A DNA stretch of 59,368 bases from the NCBI GenBank assembly GCA_905372235.1, contig CAJPOF010000006.1, positions 1 to 59,368 on the forward strand. Reading direction: 5' to 3'. The translations under genes were made by a program, and so were the position numbers. The notes beneath the pieces were generated by a model that had not been told where the DNA came from, did not search any database, and saw only the letters and a program-made list of their open reading frames with translations. Every line of letters starts with the position of its first letter. The first letter of the stretch is position 1. Below, piece after piece: positions 31,570 through 40,150 of this stretch. The stretch comes from an uncultured Treponema sp. (GTDB lineage: Bacteria > Spirochaetota > Spirochaetia > Treponematales > Treponemataceae).

Positions 31570-33368
31570 TGCCTTTCATAGACTCCGAAACGATAGACGC
31601 CGTATCAAGAACCGTAGACATAGTAAGCCTCATAGGTGAATACACAAAGCTTGAGCCGAGCGGAGTCGATTCGTTCAAAGGCTGCTGTCCGTTCCACCAT
31701 GAAAAAACGCCCTCGTTCAGCGTGAGCAGGGACAAAAAAGTCTACCACTGTTTCGGTTGCGGTGTGGGCGGAAACGTGTTCACATTCATACAGGAGCAGG
31801 AAAAAATAGGCTTCCTGGAATCCGTGGAATTCCTTGCAAGAAAATTGAACATTCCCATAAAGTACAAAGAAGGCTCTGCCTCGCAGTCGGAACTTGACCC
31901 GACTTTCAAACTCAAGCGGGAATATATGGAACTCTACGACAGGGTAACGACATCATTCCATTACTGGCTTACCGAAACGCCGCAGGGAAAGCACGCCTTG
32001 GAATATATAACCGGACGGGGAATCACAATCGAGACGATAAACAAGTTCAGGCTGGGCTACGCCCCAAAAGAAAAGACGTGGCTAAAAAGATTCCTTGAAA
32101 AAAAGAATTTCAGCGACGATTTTCTGAAAGGCTCCGGACTTTTCAGCAGGAACTACCCAGACATCGCGTTCTTCACAAACAGGCTCATGTTTCCCATATT
32201 CGACAGGCAGGGAGATGTTGTCGCCATGGGAGGAAGGCAGCTTGAGAAAAACCCGAACAGCCCCAAATATCTGAACTCAGGCGACCTCATTCAGTTCAAG
32301 AAAGGAGAGACACTTTATGCGTTCAATTTCGCGCGTAAAGCCATAAAGGAAACTAAAAAAGTCGTGTTCTGCGAAGGCTACATGGACTGCATATGCTACC
32401 ACCAGTCTGGAATCGAATATGCGGTGGCTCCGCTTGGAACATCCCTCACCGAAGAGCAGATAAAACTTGTCTCTCCGTTCGTCGAAGAGGTGATTCTCTC
32501 GTTTGATTCAGACAAAGCCGGCGAAAAGGCAACTTGGAGGGCAATCCTCATGCTCCGGAAGGCAGGCCTTACCACAAAGGTCATAAACATCGAAGGCGGA
32601 AAAGATCCTGCGGAACTTATGCTGAATTTCGGAAAAGAAGCATTGACCGGAATGGTAAACAATGCTATATTAGACAGCGACTTTTTACTGTCTAGGCTGG
32701 GCGACTTGTATCCTGTTGATACGCCTGAGGGAAAAGCAAAGGCTATCGAGGCTTTTTTCCCTTATGTGGAGTCACTCCGGTCTAGCGTGCAAAAAGACGC
32801 CTGTCTTGACCAACTCAGTCGGACATTCAACATAAGGCTGGAGGCAGTCAGAAAGGATTTTCATAACCGTAGAAATGCCGAAAACGGACGCATAAAATAT
32901 AGAGAGCCTGACCCCACGCAGCATAAGACAGAGGAGAAGAATCTTAGGCTTACAGCTGAGTTAAGGAGTGTCTTGGCAATAGTCGCCGACCTGAACAGAT
33001 TCCGGACAATGCGTTCTCAATTGACAGAAAACGATTTCGAAGACCCTTATGCAAAAGAACTTTATATTATTCTGGAGGAATGTTTTTCCCAAAATTCATT
33101 GTCGCTGAACAGTATACTTAACCGTTGCAAAGACCGAAGAATGTCAAGCCTTATAACGGACATCGTTACAAACGGAGAATTTACGGATTACACCGAGAAA
33201 GCCGTGAATGATTCCGTAAGGCTGATAAAAAGGAGAAGCCTTGAAAGGCAAAGGGATAAGGTGCTGGAACTCATAAGGACGTTCAAGCCGCTTACGGAAG
33301 ACGACAAAGAATACATGGATAAACTTCTTGCGGAGAAGATGCAAATCGACATAAAGCTCAGAAAATAA
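31569..33368 (+). CDS. dnaG: DNA primase
   Basis: Makes RNA primers at the replication fork. The 599-residue protein has the N-terminal CHC2 zinc finger (CPFHHEKTPSF and YHCFGCGVGG, about residues 39-65) and RNA-polymerase domain with KLGYAP-type RLGYAP. A TOPRIM domain follows (FCEGYMDCI about 264-272, SFDSDKAG about 310-317), then a C-terminal DnaB-binding part. It overlaps mltG by one base and is followed by rpoD after 25 bases, the well-known dnaG-rpoD pair of the macromolecular-synthesis operon, here without rpsU. Confidence 0.96.
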   Translation: MPFIDSETIDAVSRTVDIVSLIGEYTKLEPSGVDSFKGCCPFHHEKTPSFSVSRDKKVYHCFGCGVGGNVFTFIQEQEKIGFLESVEFLARKLNIPIKYKEGSASQSELDPTFKLKREYMELYDRVTTSFHYWLTETPQGKHALEYITGRGITIETINKFRLGYAPKEKTWLKRFLEKKNFSDDFLKGSGLFSRNYPDIAFFTNRLMFPIFDRQGDVVAMGGRQLEKNPNSPKYLNSGDLIQFKKGETLYAFNFARKAIKETKKVVFCEGYMDCICYHQSGIEYAVAPLGTSLTEEQIKLVSPFVEEVILSFDSDKAGEKATWRAILMLRKAGLTTKVINIEGGKDPAELMLNFGKEALTGMVNNAILDSDFLLSRLGDLYPVDTPEGKAKAIEAFFPYVESLRSSVQKDACLDQLSRTFNIRLEAVRKDFHNRRNAENGRIKYREPDPTQHKTEEKNLRLTAELRSVLAIVADLNRFRTMRSQLTENDFEDPYAKELYIILEECFSQNSLSLNSILNRCKDRRMSSLITDIVTNGEFTDYTEKAVNDSVRLIKRRSLERQRDKVLELIRTFKPLTEDDKEYMDKLLAEKMQIDIKLRK

Positions 33369-33393
33369 TTTTTTCAATAATCAAGGTTGTAAA

Positions 33394-35214
33394 ATGGAAC
33401 AAGAAGAAAACCCTTCAATCAAAAAAATTCTTGAATTTACCGTGGATAAAAAAAGCGTAACCTATGACGAAATTGCTGCTCTTGTTGGGCAGGATTTTCT
33501 TAATTCGCCGCAGATGGAAACTGTCCTGCAGATTCTTGCAAATAACAACATCGAGATAAGGGAAGCGGGACTTGATGCCGAGGAAGAGCCGGAAGCGGAA
33601 AGTCCCGTGGAAGACGACGAGGATTCCGACGAAGGTATCCTTGAGGACGAAGGCGAGGACTCAGAGACCGTCGATGAGGACGCCGCTAAAGTCCCCAACG
33701 ACAAAACCCGTCTTGTGAATAGCAACAAGGAATCCAACGTGGACGATCCTATCCGGCTTTATCTTAGGGAAATCGGAAAGGAAAATCTTCTTACAGCGGA
33801 ACAGGAGGTCATCCTCTCAAAAAAAATGGAAGACGGAAACAACATCATAAAAGATGTTATTTTGAATTCGGGAATAATGATTCCTGAATTCTTTGTCGTC
33901 GCCCAGAAAGCGTTCGCAAGGATAGACATCCACGAGCCGGGACGGCCGAGAAAAGAGATAAACGAGGAAATGGCTGAAAAACGCCGCCTTAAAAGCTGCT
34001 ACAGCGAATACATAAAACCTGTAATCAACGAGATGAAGCAGTATATGTCCCTCAGAAAGCAGATGTTCGAGACCAGCCAGACAGCAAGGATTTTCGACGA
34101 CCCGGAGCTTTTGGAACTAAGGAAAATCATCCAGCCGCAGCTGCAGAAAATCGACATCCAAACGGAGGAACTCGACAAGTTCACTCAAAAATTCGCCGAT
34201 GCGACGCTCAAAATAGACGAATGCCATCATAAGCAGGAAAAGAAAATGAAGGAACTTCGGATCTCAAGCCCGTCGGAACTAAGGAGCATAGGCCGAAGGA
34301 TTTCGATGAGAAGCGAAGCCGCAAAGCTTGAGGCGGAACTCAACATGACCACGGACGACATCAGGGAAATCTACACACAAATCCAGAAAATCGACCGAAG
34401 GCTTCATCGGATGGAATACGAGTTCGAAAACACCATCGAAGACATATTGGAAAAAGCAAAGGAAATAAAACGAGGCGCGCGCATGGTGGAGCAGGCTAAA
34501 AACAAGCTCATAAGTGCAAATCTAAGACTCGTGGTTTCCATCGCAAAAAAATACACGAACAGGGGGCTTCAGTTCTTTGACCTTGTGCAGGAAGGAAACA
34601 TCGGACTAATAAAAGCTGTGGAAAAATTCGAATACAGGAAAGGATTCAAATTCTCCACATATGCCACATGGTGGATTCGGCAGGCTATAACCCGTTCCAT
34701 CTCGGATCAGGCACGCACAATCCGTGTTCCCGTCCACATGATAGAGCAGATAAACAAGGTGGTCCGGGAAAGCAGGCAGCTCATGCAAAAACTCGGTCGG
34801 GAAGCCACAGACGAGGAAATAGCGCAGCAGCTTGGCTGGCCGCTTGCCCGTGTAAAGCAGGTGAAGAACGTCGCAAGAGAACCTATTTCGCTTGAGACTC
34901 CTATCGGAGAGGAAGAGGATTCGTCCCTTGGAGATTTCATCGAGGACAAGGAAGTCGAAAATCCTGCGACCCAGACAGCGTACACTCTTCTTCAGGAACA
35001 GCTTCACGACGTGCTTGGAACTCTTCCTCCGAGAGAGCAGGAGGTTCTCAAAATGCGGTTCGGGCTTGACGACGGATATTCGCTTACCCTTGAGGAGGTC
35101 GGGCTTTATTTCAACGTTACAAGGGAAAGAATCCGTCAGATTGAAGCGAAAGCTCTTAGGAGGCTACGCCACCCAAGAAGGGCGAACGGACTCAGGGACT
35201 ATATCGAGACCTGA
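33394..35214 (+). CDS. rpoD: primary sigma factor RpoD (sigma-70)
   Basis: Housekeeping sigma factor, 606 residues. Region 1.1 is followed by an acidic linker (about residues 64-108, rich in Asp and Glu). Region 1.2 has DDPIRLYLREIG (about 118-129), then a non-conserved region rich in charged helices. Region 2 has NLRLVVSIAKKYTNRGLQFFDL and STYATWWIRQAI, which set -10 recognition. Region 3 has RVPVHM, and region 4 has LTLEEVGLYFNVTRERIRQIEAKALRRLR for -35 recognition. Conserved 2.4 and 4.2 residues match the TTGACA/TATAAT-like sites seen across this window. AAGGTTGTAAA precedes the ATG. Confidence 0.96.
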   Translation: MEQEENPSIKKILEFTVDKKSVTYDEIAALVGQDFLNSPQMETVLQILANNNIEIREAGLDAEEEPEAESPVEDDEDSDEGILEDEGEDSETVDEDAAKVPNDKTRLVNSNKESNVDDPIRLYLREIGKENLLTAEQEVILSKKMEDGNNIIKDVILNSGIMIPEFFVVAQKAFARIDIHEPGRPRKEINEEMAEKRRLKSCYSEYIKPVINEMKQYMSLRKQMFETSQTARIFDDPELLELRKIIQPQLQKIDIQTEELDKFTQKFADATLKIDECHHKQEKKMKELRISSPSELRSIGRRISMRSEAAKLEAELNMTTDDIREIYTQIQKIDRRLHRMEYEFENTIEDILEKAKEIKRGARMVEQAKNKLISANLRLVVSIAKKYTNRGLQFFDLVQEGNIGLIKAVEKFEYRKGFKFSTYATWWIRQAITRSISDQARTIRVPVHMIEQINKVVRESRQLMQKLGREATDEEIAQQLGWPLARVKQVKNVAREPISLETPIGEEEDSSLGDFIEDKEVENPATQTAYTLLQEQLHDVLGTLPPREQEVLKMRFGLDDGYSLTLEEVGLYFNVTRERIRQIEAKALRRLRHPRRANGLRDYIET

Positions 35215-35243
35215 TTTCAGTTTTCCGCCGGCAATGCGTTTTA

Positions 35244-35272
35244 TAGACATGAATCGTCTTTTACTATATATT
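35244..35272 (+). promoter_or_regulatory. promoter of the zinc-ribbon coiled-coil gene
   Basis: TAGACA (35244-35249) is 17 bases from TATATT (35267-35272), about 32 bases before the ATG, with AAGGA in between as ribosome site. Confidence 0.6.
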
Positions 35273-35304
35273 TTACGGAATAAAACAGTGGGAAGGAATC
35301 ATTA

Positions 35305-36222
35305 ATGGTTACTACAGAGATTTTTGAGAAACTGAAAAGTCTTCAGGTCATACTTGGAAGAAAATACGAGCTTGAAAATAAGATAGACGAAGCTCCAAGG
35401 CAACTCGGTTCGCAGGACGAGCTTCTTTCAACGCTCAAAAAGGAATTTATCGAAAAAAGCGGAGCGCATGATGCCGTGAAGGACAGGGTGAACGCGCTTT
35501 CCTTGGAACTGGACGAGGCGGTCAAGACCAGAGAAGCCGGCGAAAGGGGAATGGACAACATCACCACCCACAGGGAATACGAGGCGCTTGACAAGCAGAT
35601 TTCCGAGGCTTCCTTGAAAGAAACCGAAATACGAAAGGAACTTCAAAAAGAGGAAAAGAAACTTTCCGAACTTGAGGACGAGATAAACTCCACAAAGGAG
35701 ATGATTGATTCCCAGGAAAGAGATCTTGACACAAGCAGGAAGGCGCTTGAAAAGCAGGTGGCGGAATACAATTCGGAACTCCAGACGCTTAAAACCGAGG
35801 AAGACAAGATTGCCCCTTCCATGGATCAGGAGATTCTTTTCAAATTCCAGAGGATAATCCAGCGGAATTCGGAAGGAATCGTCGCCGTGAAAAACGGAGT
35901 TTGCACAGGCTGCGACATGATTCTTCCGGCTCAGTTTGCGAACGAGGTAAGGGAGGGCGACAGCATTTTGTTCTGTCCGTACTGCAGCCGAATTCTTTAT
36001 CACTTGGATTCTGACGAGGATTCCCAGGAATCTTTCTTCAATGACGCAGGAAGTCTTTCAGACCTTGACGAAGACTACGAGATGGAAGACGAGTACGACG
36101 AGGATGAAAGCGACGGACTCGACGAGGACGACATCGATTCGGAATCCTTGGATGAAGGCGACGAGGATGAGGACGACGAGGAACTCATCGAAGAGGATGT
36201 CGAGGACGATACGGAAGACTAA
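35305..36222 (+). CDS. coiled-coil protein with C4 zinc ribbon and acidic tail
   Basis: A 305-residue protein of the family often called C4-type zinc ribbon domain protein. Residues about 10-190 are a long charged coiled coil. The zinc ribbon follows, CTGC (about 199-202) and CPYC (about 225-228). The last ~65 residues are almost only Asp, Glu and Ser. Homologues accompany rpoD or GTP cyclohydrolase-type genes, and their function is not settled; nucleic-acid binding by the ribbon is plausible. Its 3' end forms part of a terminator stem. Confidence 0.82.
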   Translation: MVTTEIFEKLKSLQVILGRKYELENKIDEAPRQLGSQDELLSTLKKEFIEKSGAHDAVKDRVNALSLELDEAVKTREAGERGMDNITTHREYEALDKQISEASLKETEIRKELQKEEKKLSELEDEINSTKEMIDSQERDLDTSRKALEKQVAEYNSELQTLKTEEDKIAPSMDQEILFKFQRIIQRNSEGIVAVKNGVCTGCDMILPAQFANEVREGDSILFCPYCSRILYHLDSDEDSQESFFNDAGSLSDLDEDYEMEDEYDEDESDGLDEDDIDSESLDEGDEDEDDEELIEEDVEDDTED

Positions 36223-36245
36223 GATATTTCGTATCGGCTGTTTTT
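36207..36245 (+). terminator. terminator overlapping the stop of the zinc-ribbon gene
   Basis: CGATACGGAA (36207-36216) pairs with TTTCGTATCG (36227-36236), ten pairs with one G.U, and the loop contains the TAA stop codon. GCTGTTTTT follows. It ends only ten bases before the mature 5' end of RNase P RNA. Confidence 0.7.
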
Positions 36246-36254
36246 GTGATTTAC

Positions 36255-36638
36255 GCAGGTAGGACACGATCGCGCCGCAGAAAATGATGATATTGTTCTT
36301 AGGCGAGGAAAGTCCGGACTCCGACGGAAAAGATGCCGGGTAATTACCGGGAATCCTGTGTTTCTTTGCGTTTTTGCGAAAAGCACGGGATTACAGAAAG
36401 TGCAACAGAAAATTACCGCCCGTAAGGGTAAGGGTGAAAAGGCAGTGTAAGAGACTACCGTGCAAATGGTAACATTTGTAGCAGTGCAAACCTCATCCGG
36501 AGCAAAATAGAGCAGAAGCCACTGCCTTTCCGTGCAACGGCTTCGGGTATATTGCTGGAGACCTCTGGCAACAGACGGGACAAGATAGATGGTCGTGTTG
36601 CTTTGCAACGACAGAATCCGGCTTACCGTCCTGCCTGC
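36255..36638 (+). ncRNA. rnpB: RNase P RNA, bacterial class A
   Basis: Catalytic RNA that trims tRNA 5' ends. About 384 bases. P1 is formed by GCAGGTAGGAC (36255-36265) and GTCCTGCCTGC (36628-36638), with one G.U. Conserved P4/J strands are present: GAGGAAAGTCCGGACTCC near 36305, ACAGAAAATTACCG near 36407, GGTGAAAAGG near 36432, AGAGACTACCG near 36450, CATCCGGAGCAAAATAG near 36494, and ACAGAATCCGGCTTACCG near 36610. A T6 run directly follows P1 as terminator. Ends are estimated from P1 pairing. Confidence 0.95.
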
Positions 36639-36651
36639 TTTTTTATGTACG

Positions 36652-37632
36652 ATGAAAAAAAACGATATATTCGAAGACACTAAAAAAAAATCCGATGCCT
36701 CTGTATACAGGAAAAAAAGCAAGACGTTACTAATCACGTCAATTGTCCTTGCGTGTGCGGTAGTTTTTTTTCTTGCGTTTCTTTTTGCGTATGGAAAAAT
36801 AAAGAATTATCTATACACGTCATCTTCGGTATTTTCCCTGACCGAAAAATGGAAGGCATACGACTACGAGGCGGTCTACGAAATATCAAGCCATATGCTG
36901 GAGCGTAAGCCGTTCAGCAACACAGCACTCACATACCATGGATATTCAAGTTTTTATCTTGCTGTCTCGCAGACGGACACGTCGCTTTCGCAAGGCTATC
37001 TTGACGAAGCCGTGAACTGTATGCGACTTGCGCTTTTTTCCGCAAAAAAAAGCCTTGTGCCGCAGCTTCAATATATGCTCGGAAAAGCATATTTTTACAA
37101 GAACACCGTTACGTCCTTCTATTATGCGGACCTTGCGTTGAAATATCTTTCGCTTGCAAAGGATAACGGATACAAAGCTAACGACATTCCTGAATACATG
37201 GGCTTGAGTTACGCCGCGTTGGGAAAGCCGATGGAAAGCATATCCAGTTTCACAGAAGCCCTTCTTCTTCGAGAATCCGACTCTCTTCTGATTTCGATTG
37301 CCGAGCAGTATTATAAAGTCGGGCAAACAAGCGCCGCAAAACAATACCTTTACAGGATAAAAAAAGAATCGTCCGATGAACTTCTTGTCCTCAGGGCGAT
37401 GGGGCTTCTTGGCGCAATATACACCGACGAAAAGAATTTTTCGGATGCGAAGGCGGAATTCGAGGAAATCCTTAGAAAAAACAAGAATTCGGCGGACGCA
37501 TACTACGGACTCGGCGTGCTTTATGAAAAACAGGGCGACATGGTAAAAGCCCGCTCTGAATGGCGCAAGGCTTTGAAACTTCAGGTGAATCATTCGGGCG
37601 CACTTTCAAAACTTTCCGAATACGCCAAATAA
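36652..37632 (+). CDS. membrane-anchored TPR protein
   Basis: A 326-residue protein with one N-terminal span (about residues 27-49), a short basic cytosolic start, and then tetratricopeptide repeats. The clearest is near the end (ADAYYGLGVLYEKQGDMVKARSEW spans about 285-308). TPRs bind proteins. The position directly before mreBCD-mrdA-rodA suggests a role near the cell-wall elongation machinery, but that is inference. The ATG at 36652 comes 14 bases after rnpB and has no clear Shine-Dalgarno; upstream in-frame codons fall inside rnpB and are rejected. Confidence 0.8.
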   Translation: MKKNDIFEDTKKKSDASVYRKKSKTLLITSIVLACAVVFFLAFLFAYGKIKNYLYTSSSVFSLTEKWKAYDYEAVYEISSHMLERKPFSNTALTYHGYSSFYLAVSQTDTSLSQGYLDEAVNCMRLALFSAKKSLVPQLQYMLGKAYFYKNTVTSFYYADLALKYLSLAKDNGYKANDIPEYMGLSYAALGKPMESISSFTEALLLRESDSLLISIAEQYYKVGQTSAAKQYLYRIKKESSDELLVLRAMGLLGAIYTDEKNFSDAKAEFEEILRKNKNSADAYYGLGVLYEKQGDMVKARSEWRKALKLQVNHSGALSKLSEYAK

Positions 37633-37656
37633 TCTTTGCATTATGAGCGCTTTTTA

Positions 37657-37685
37657 TTGTCTAACGAAGAAAATTAAACTATAAT
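37657..37685 (+). promoter_or_regulatory. promoter of the mreB operon
   Basis: TTGTCT (37657-37662) is 17 bases from a perfect TATAAT (37680-37685). The mreB ATG follows 36 bases later with a strong GGGAGG ribosome site. Confidence 0.75.
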
Positions 37686-37720
37686 CAGTTACTAAAAGTT
37701 ATGAAAATCCGGGAGGATTT

Positions 37721-38758
37721 ATGGGATTTTTTGACAGATTTTCTACAGACATTGGAATAGACCTTGGAACATGCAACACCCTGATTTACGTGAGGAACAA
37801 AGGAATCGTTATCGATGAGCCTTCGGTGGTTGCCGTCGAAAAAGGAACAAAAAGAATCGTTGCGGTCGGAAAGGATGCGAAGAACATGCTTGAGAAAACT
37901 CCGAGCAACATAATGGCAATAAGACCGCTTGCAGATGGGGTTATTTCGGACATAGACAGCTGCGAGCGCATGATAAAATATTTCATACAGAAAATAATCC
38001 CACGCCATCAGATAATAAAATCTACACGCATGAAAATCGGAATTCCTTCGTGCATCACGGACGTAGAAAAAAGGGCTGTGATAGAGGCCGCCCTAAAAGC
38101 CGGCGCAAAGGAAGTCGAGGTGATAGAGGAATCCAAGGCTGCCGCCATCGGAGCTAAGATTCCAATATTCGAGCCTGCAGGACACATGATATGCGACATA
38201 GGCGGCGGAACGGCTGAGATCTCTGTAATTTCTTTGGGCGGAATGGTCGTTACAAGTTCGATACGTGTAGGCGGCGACAAATTCAACGAGGCGATTGTCA
38301 AGCACGTAAAAAGCGTACACAACCTAATAATAGGCCATCAGGCGGCGGAACGGCTGAAGATTCAGATAGGAAACGCCGCTCCTGACAAAACAATAGAAAA
38401 AATGGAGTTAAAAGGAACGGACGCCATAACAGGACTTCCACGCCGACTTGAAATTGACAGCGTCGAAGTGAGGGAAGCGCTTAAAGACCCTGTAAAACTC
38501 ATCGTAGAGGAAATAAAGAACGTCATAAGCCAGACACCGCCAGAACTTGCTTCGGACATAATCGACAGGGGAATAGTGATGACCGGCGGCGGTTCCATGC
38601 TTAAAGGTCTTCAGAAACTAATCTCAAAAGAGACGGGCGTTCCCGTGATTCTTGTGGAGCGACCGCTTGAATGCGTTGCCCTTGGAGCCGGCGAGGCGTT
38701 CGAAATCTTCAAGGACATGACCTCCGACCGTTCCATCTACGACAGCCTAAACGGCTGA
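37721..38758 (+). CDS. mreB: rod-shape-determining actin-like protein MreB
   Basis: Actin-like filament that guides lateral cell-wall synthesis. The 345-residue protein has the phosphate-1 motif IDLGTCNTLIYV (about residues 12-23), ICDIGGGTAEISVI (about 161-174) and the adenosine motif VMTGGGSMLKGL (about 285-296). An N-terminal GFFDRF could be the membrane-binding helix. It is the first gene of mreB-mreC-mreD-mrdA-rodA, all touching or overlapping, so the elongasome is made from one transcript. Confidence 0.97.
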   Translation: MGFFDRFSTDIGIDLGTCNTLIYVRNKGIVIDEPSVVAVEKGTKRIVAVGKDAKNMLEKTPSNIMAIRPLADGVISDIDSCERMIKYFIQKIIPRHQIIKSTRMKIGIPSCITDVEKRAVIEAALKAGAKEVEVIEESKAAAIGAKIPIFEPAGHMICDIGGGTAEISVISLGGMVVTSSIRVGGDKFNEAIVKHVKSVHNLIIGHQAAERLKIQIGNAAPDKTIEKMELKGTDAITGLPRRLEIDSVEVREALKDPVKLIVEEIKNVISQTPPELASDIIDRGIVMTGGGSMLKGLQKLISKETGVPVILVERPLECVALGAGEAFEIFKDMTSDRSIYDSLNG

Positions 38759-38774
38759 TTGGATCTTGCCTTGT

Positions 38775-39641
38775 ATGGGAAAAAATCAGACTTCAAAAAA
38801 AATCAGGCTTCCTGAATTTCTTTTGGTTTTCCTTGTGATATTGTCGGGCGTTATGCTTGCGTTCTCTTCAGGAAGTTTTGTGATAAATTTCCGGAGCATC
38901 GGATTTTCCGTTGTGTCCACCTTTTCAAAAGGAATCCATAAGGTTGAAGACGGCTTAAAAGATTTCGTAGGCTCTGTGTCTGCTCTTTCCAAACTGAGAA
39001 AAGACTACAACGAACTTGTGGTGAAACTTGAAAACTACGAGCAGATGAGAAGAAGCAACACCGAGATAAGAAAAGAAAACGAAAGGCTCAAGGAACTTCT
39101 TGATTTTTCCACATCGCTTGAAGAAAAAAACTATCCTTCCCGGATTATAGCCAGAGACACGGACAACCTTTACGCATACCTTACAATAGACAAGGGAAGT
39201 GCGCACGGCATAAAGAAAAATATGCCCGTGATAGCATATCAGGACGGAAACACGGGCGTTGTCGGAAAAATAATCCAAGTCGGAAAGTATGCGAGCATAG
39301 TTCTACCCATATACAATTTGAACTGCAATCTTTCATCAAGGATTCAGAACACAAGGGATTTGGGGCTTGTTTCTGGGAACGGAAGCGATGGAAGACCTCT
39401 TTCGATGAAATACATACGTAAACGTGTTCTTGATGAGCTTCATTACGGCGACATAGTGGTTACCTCCGGTGAAAACAACAACTACATGAGGGACATTCCA
39501 ATAGGCACAATCTCAAAAATCACAGTGCTGGATTATAACTCTTCGCTTGACATAGAGATTGTTCCGATAATCGATTTTTCAAGACTGGAAAATGTGGTTG
39601 TTGTGAACCTGTCCGAAATAAACACGATGAGGCAAAACTGA
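38775..39641 (+). CDS. mreC: rod-shape-determining protein MreC
   Basis: Periplasmic scaffold of the elongasome that activates PBP2. The 288-residue protein has one N-terminal span (about residues 15-38), a coiled coil (about 65-110) and the MreC beta-barrel domain with YLTIDKGSAHGIKKNMPVI and VGKIIQVG. The ATG at 38775 is used; the TTG at 38766 in frame is less likely. It starts 16 bases after the mreB stop and ends one base into mreD. Confidence 0.93.
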   Translation: MGKNQTSKKIRLPEFLLVFLVILSGVMLAFSSGSFVINFRSIGFSVVSTFSKGIHKVEDGLKDFVGSVSALSKLRKDYNELVVKLENYEQMRRSNTEIRKENERLKELLDFSTSLEEKNYPSRIIARDTDNLYAYLTIDKGSAHGIKKNMPVIAYQDGNTGVVGKIIQVGKYASIVLPIYNLNCNLSSRIQNTRDLGLVSGNGSDGRPLSMKYIRKRVLDELHYGDIVVTSGENNNYMRDIPIGTISKITVLDYNSSLDIEIVPIIDFSRLENVVVVNLSEINTMRQN

Positions 39642-40150
39642 TGTTCAAGTCGTATTCCCTTTCCATTCTTGCAATCCTATGTTTTGCCCTTTTTGAGACG
39701 GCCATTCTTTCAAACATAACGGTTCTTCCGGCGGTTCCCGACATGGTTCTTATAGCATCGATTTACATATCGCTTCTGAACGGAAGGGGAATGGGCGAAA
39801 TCACAGGTTTTTCGTCAGGGCTGATTCTTGACTTTCTTTCAGCATCTCCGTTCGGTTTCAACTGCATATTTAGAACGCTGATTTCATACATCGCAGGATT
39901 TTTTGGCGGCTCAATAAACTTCAAAGGATTTTTCATACCTTTTATGGCAGGACTTTTCGGAACTCTTTCAAAGGCGGTTTTCATATGGCTTCTTTCCTTG
40001 TTCTATACGTCTGTCATACGGTATGACATTCTCTCGCTTCCGTTCCTCTTCGAACTTGTTTCAAACGCTTTTCTTTCGCCGATTGTCTTCAAACTTATGG
40101 ACGCTTTCAGCGGGAAACTTTCGGTGAACAAAGAGGACATAAATCGATGA
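39641..40150 (+). CDS. mreD: rod-shape-determining protein MreD
   Basis: Inner-membrane partner of MreC, 169 residues, with about five to six hydrophobic spans. It has the family stretch GRGMGEITGFSSGLILDFLS near the middle. MreD proteins diverge strongly, so the assignment rests mainly on position, length and topology. Its ATG overlaps the mreC stop and its stop overlaps the mrdA start. Confidence 0.88.
   Translation: MFKSYSLSILAILCFALFETAILSNITVLPAVPDMVLIASIYISLLNGRGMGEITGFSSGLILDFLSASPFGFNCIFRTLISYIAGFFGGSINFKGFFIPFMAGLFGTLSKAVFIWLLSLFYTSVIRYDILSLPFLFELVSNAFLSPIVFKLMDAFSGKLSVNKEDINR

Noticed and set aside
35500..36000. Minus-strand frame of 191 codons opposite the zinc-ribbon gene
   Set aside because: Shadow of the coiled-coil coding frame; composition and lack of start signals argue against it.
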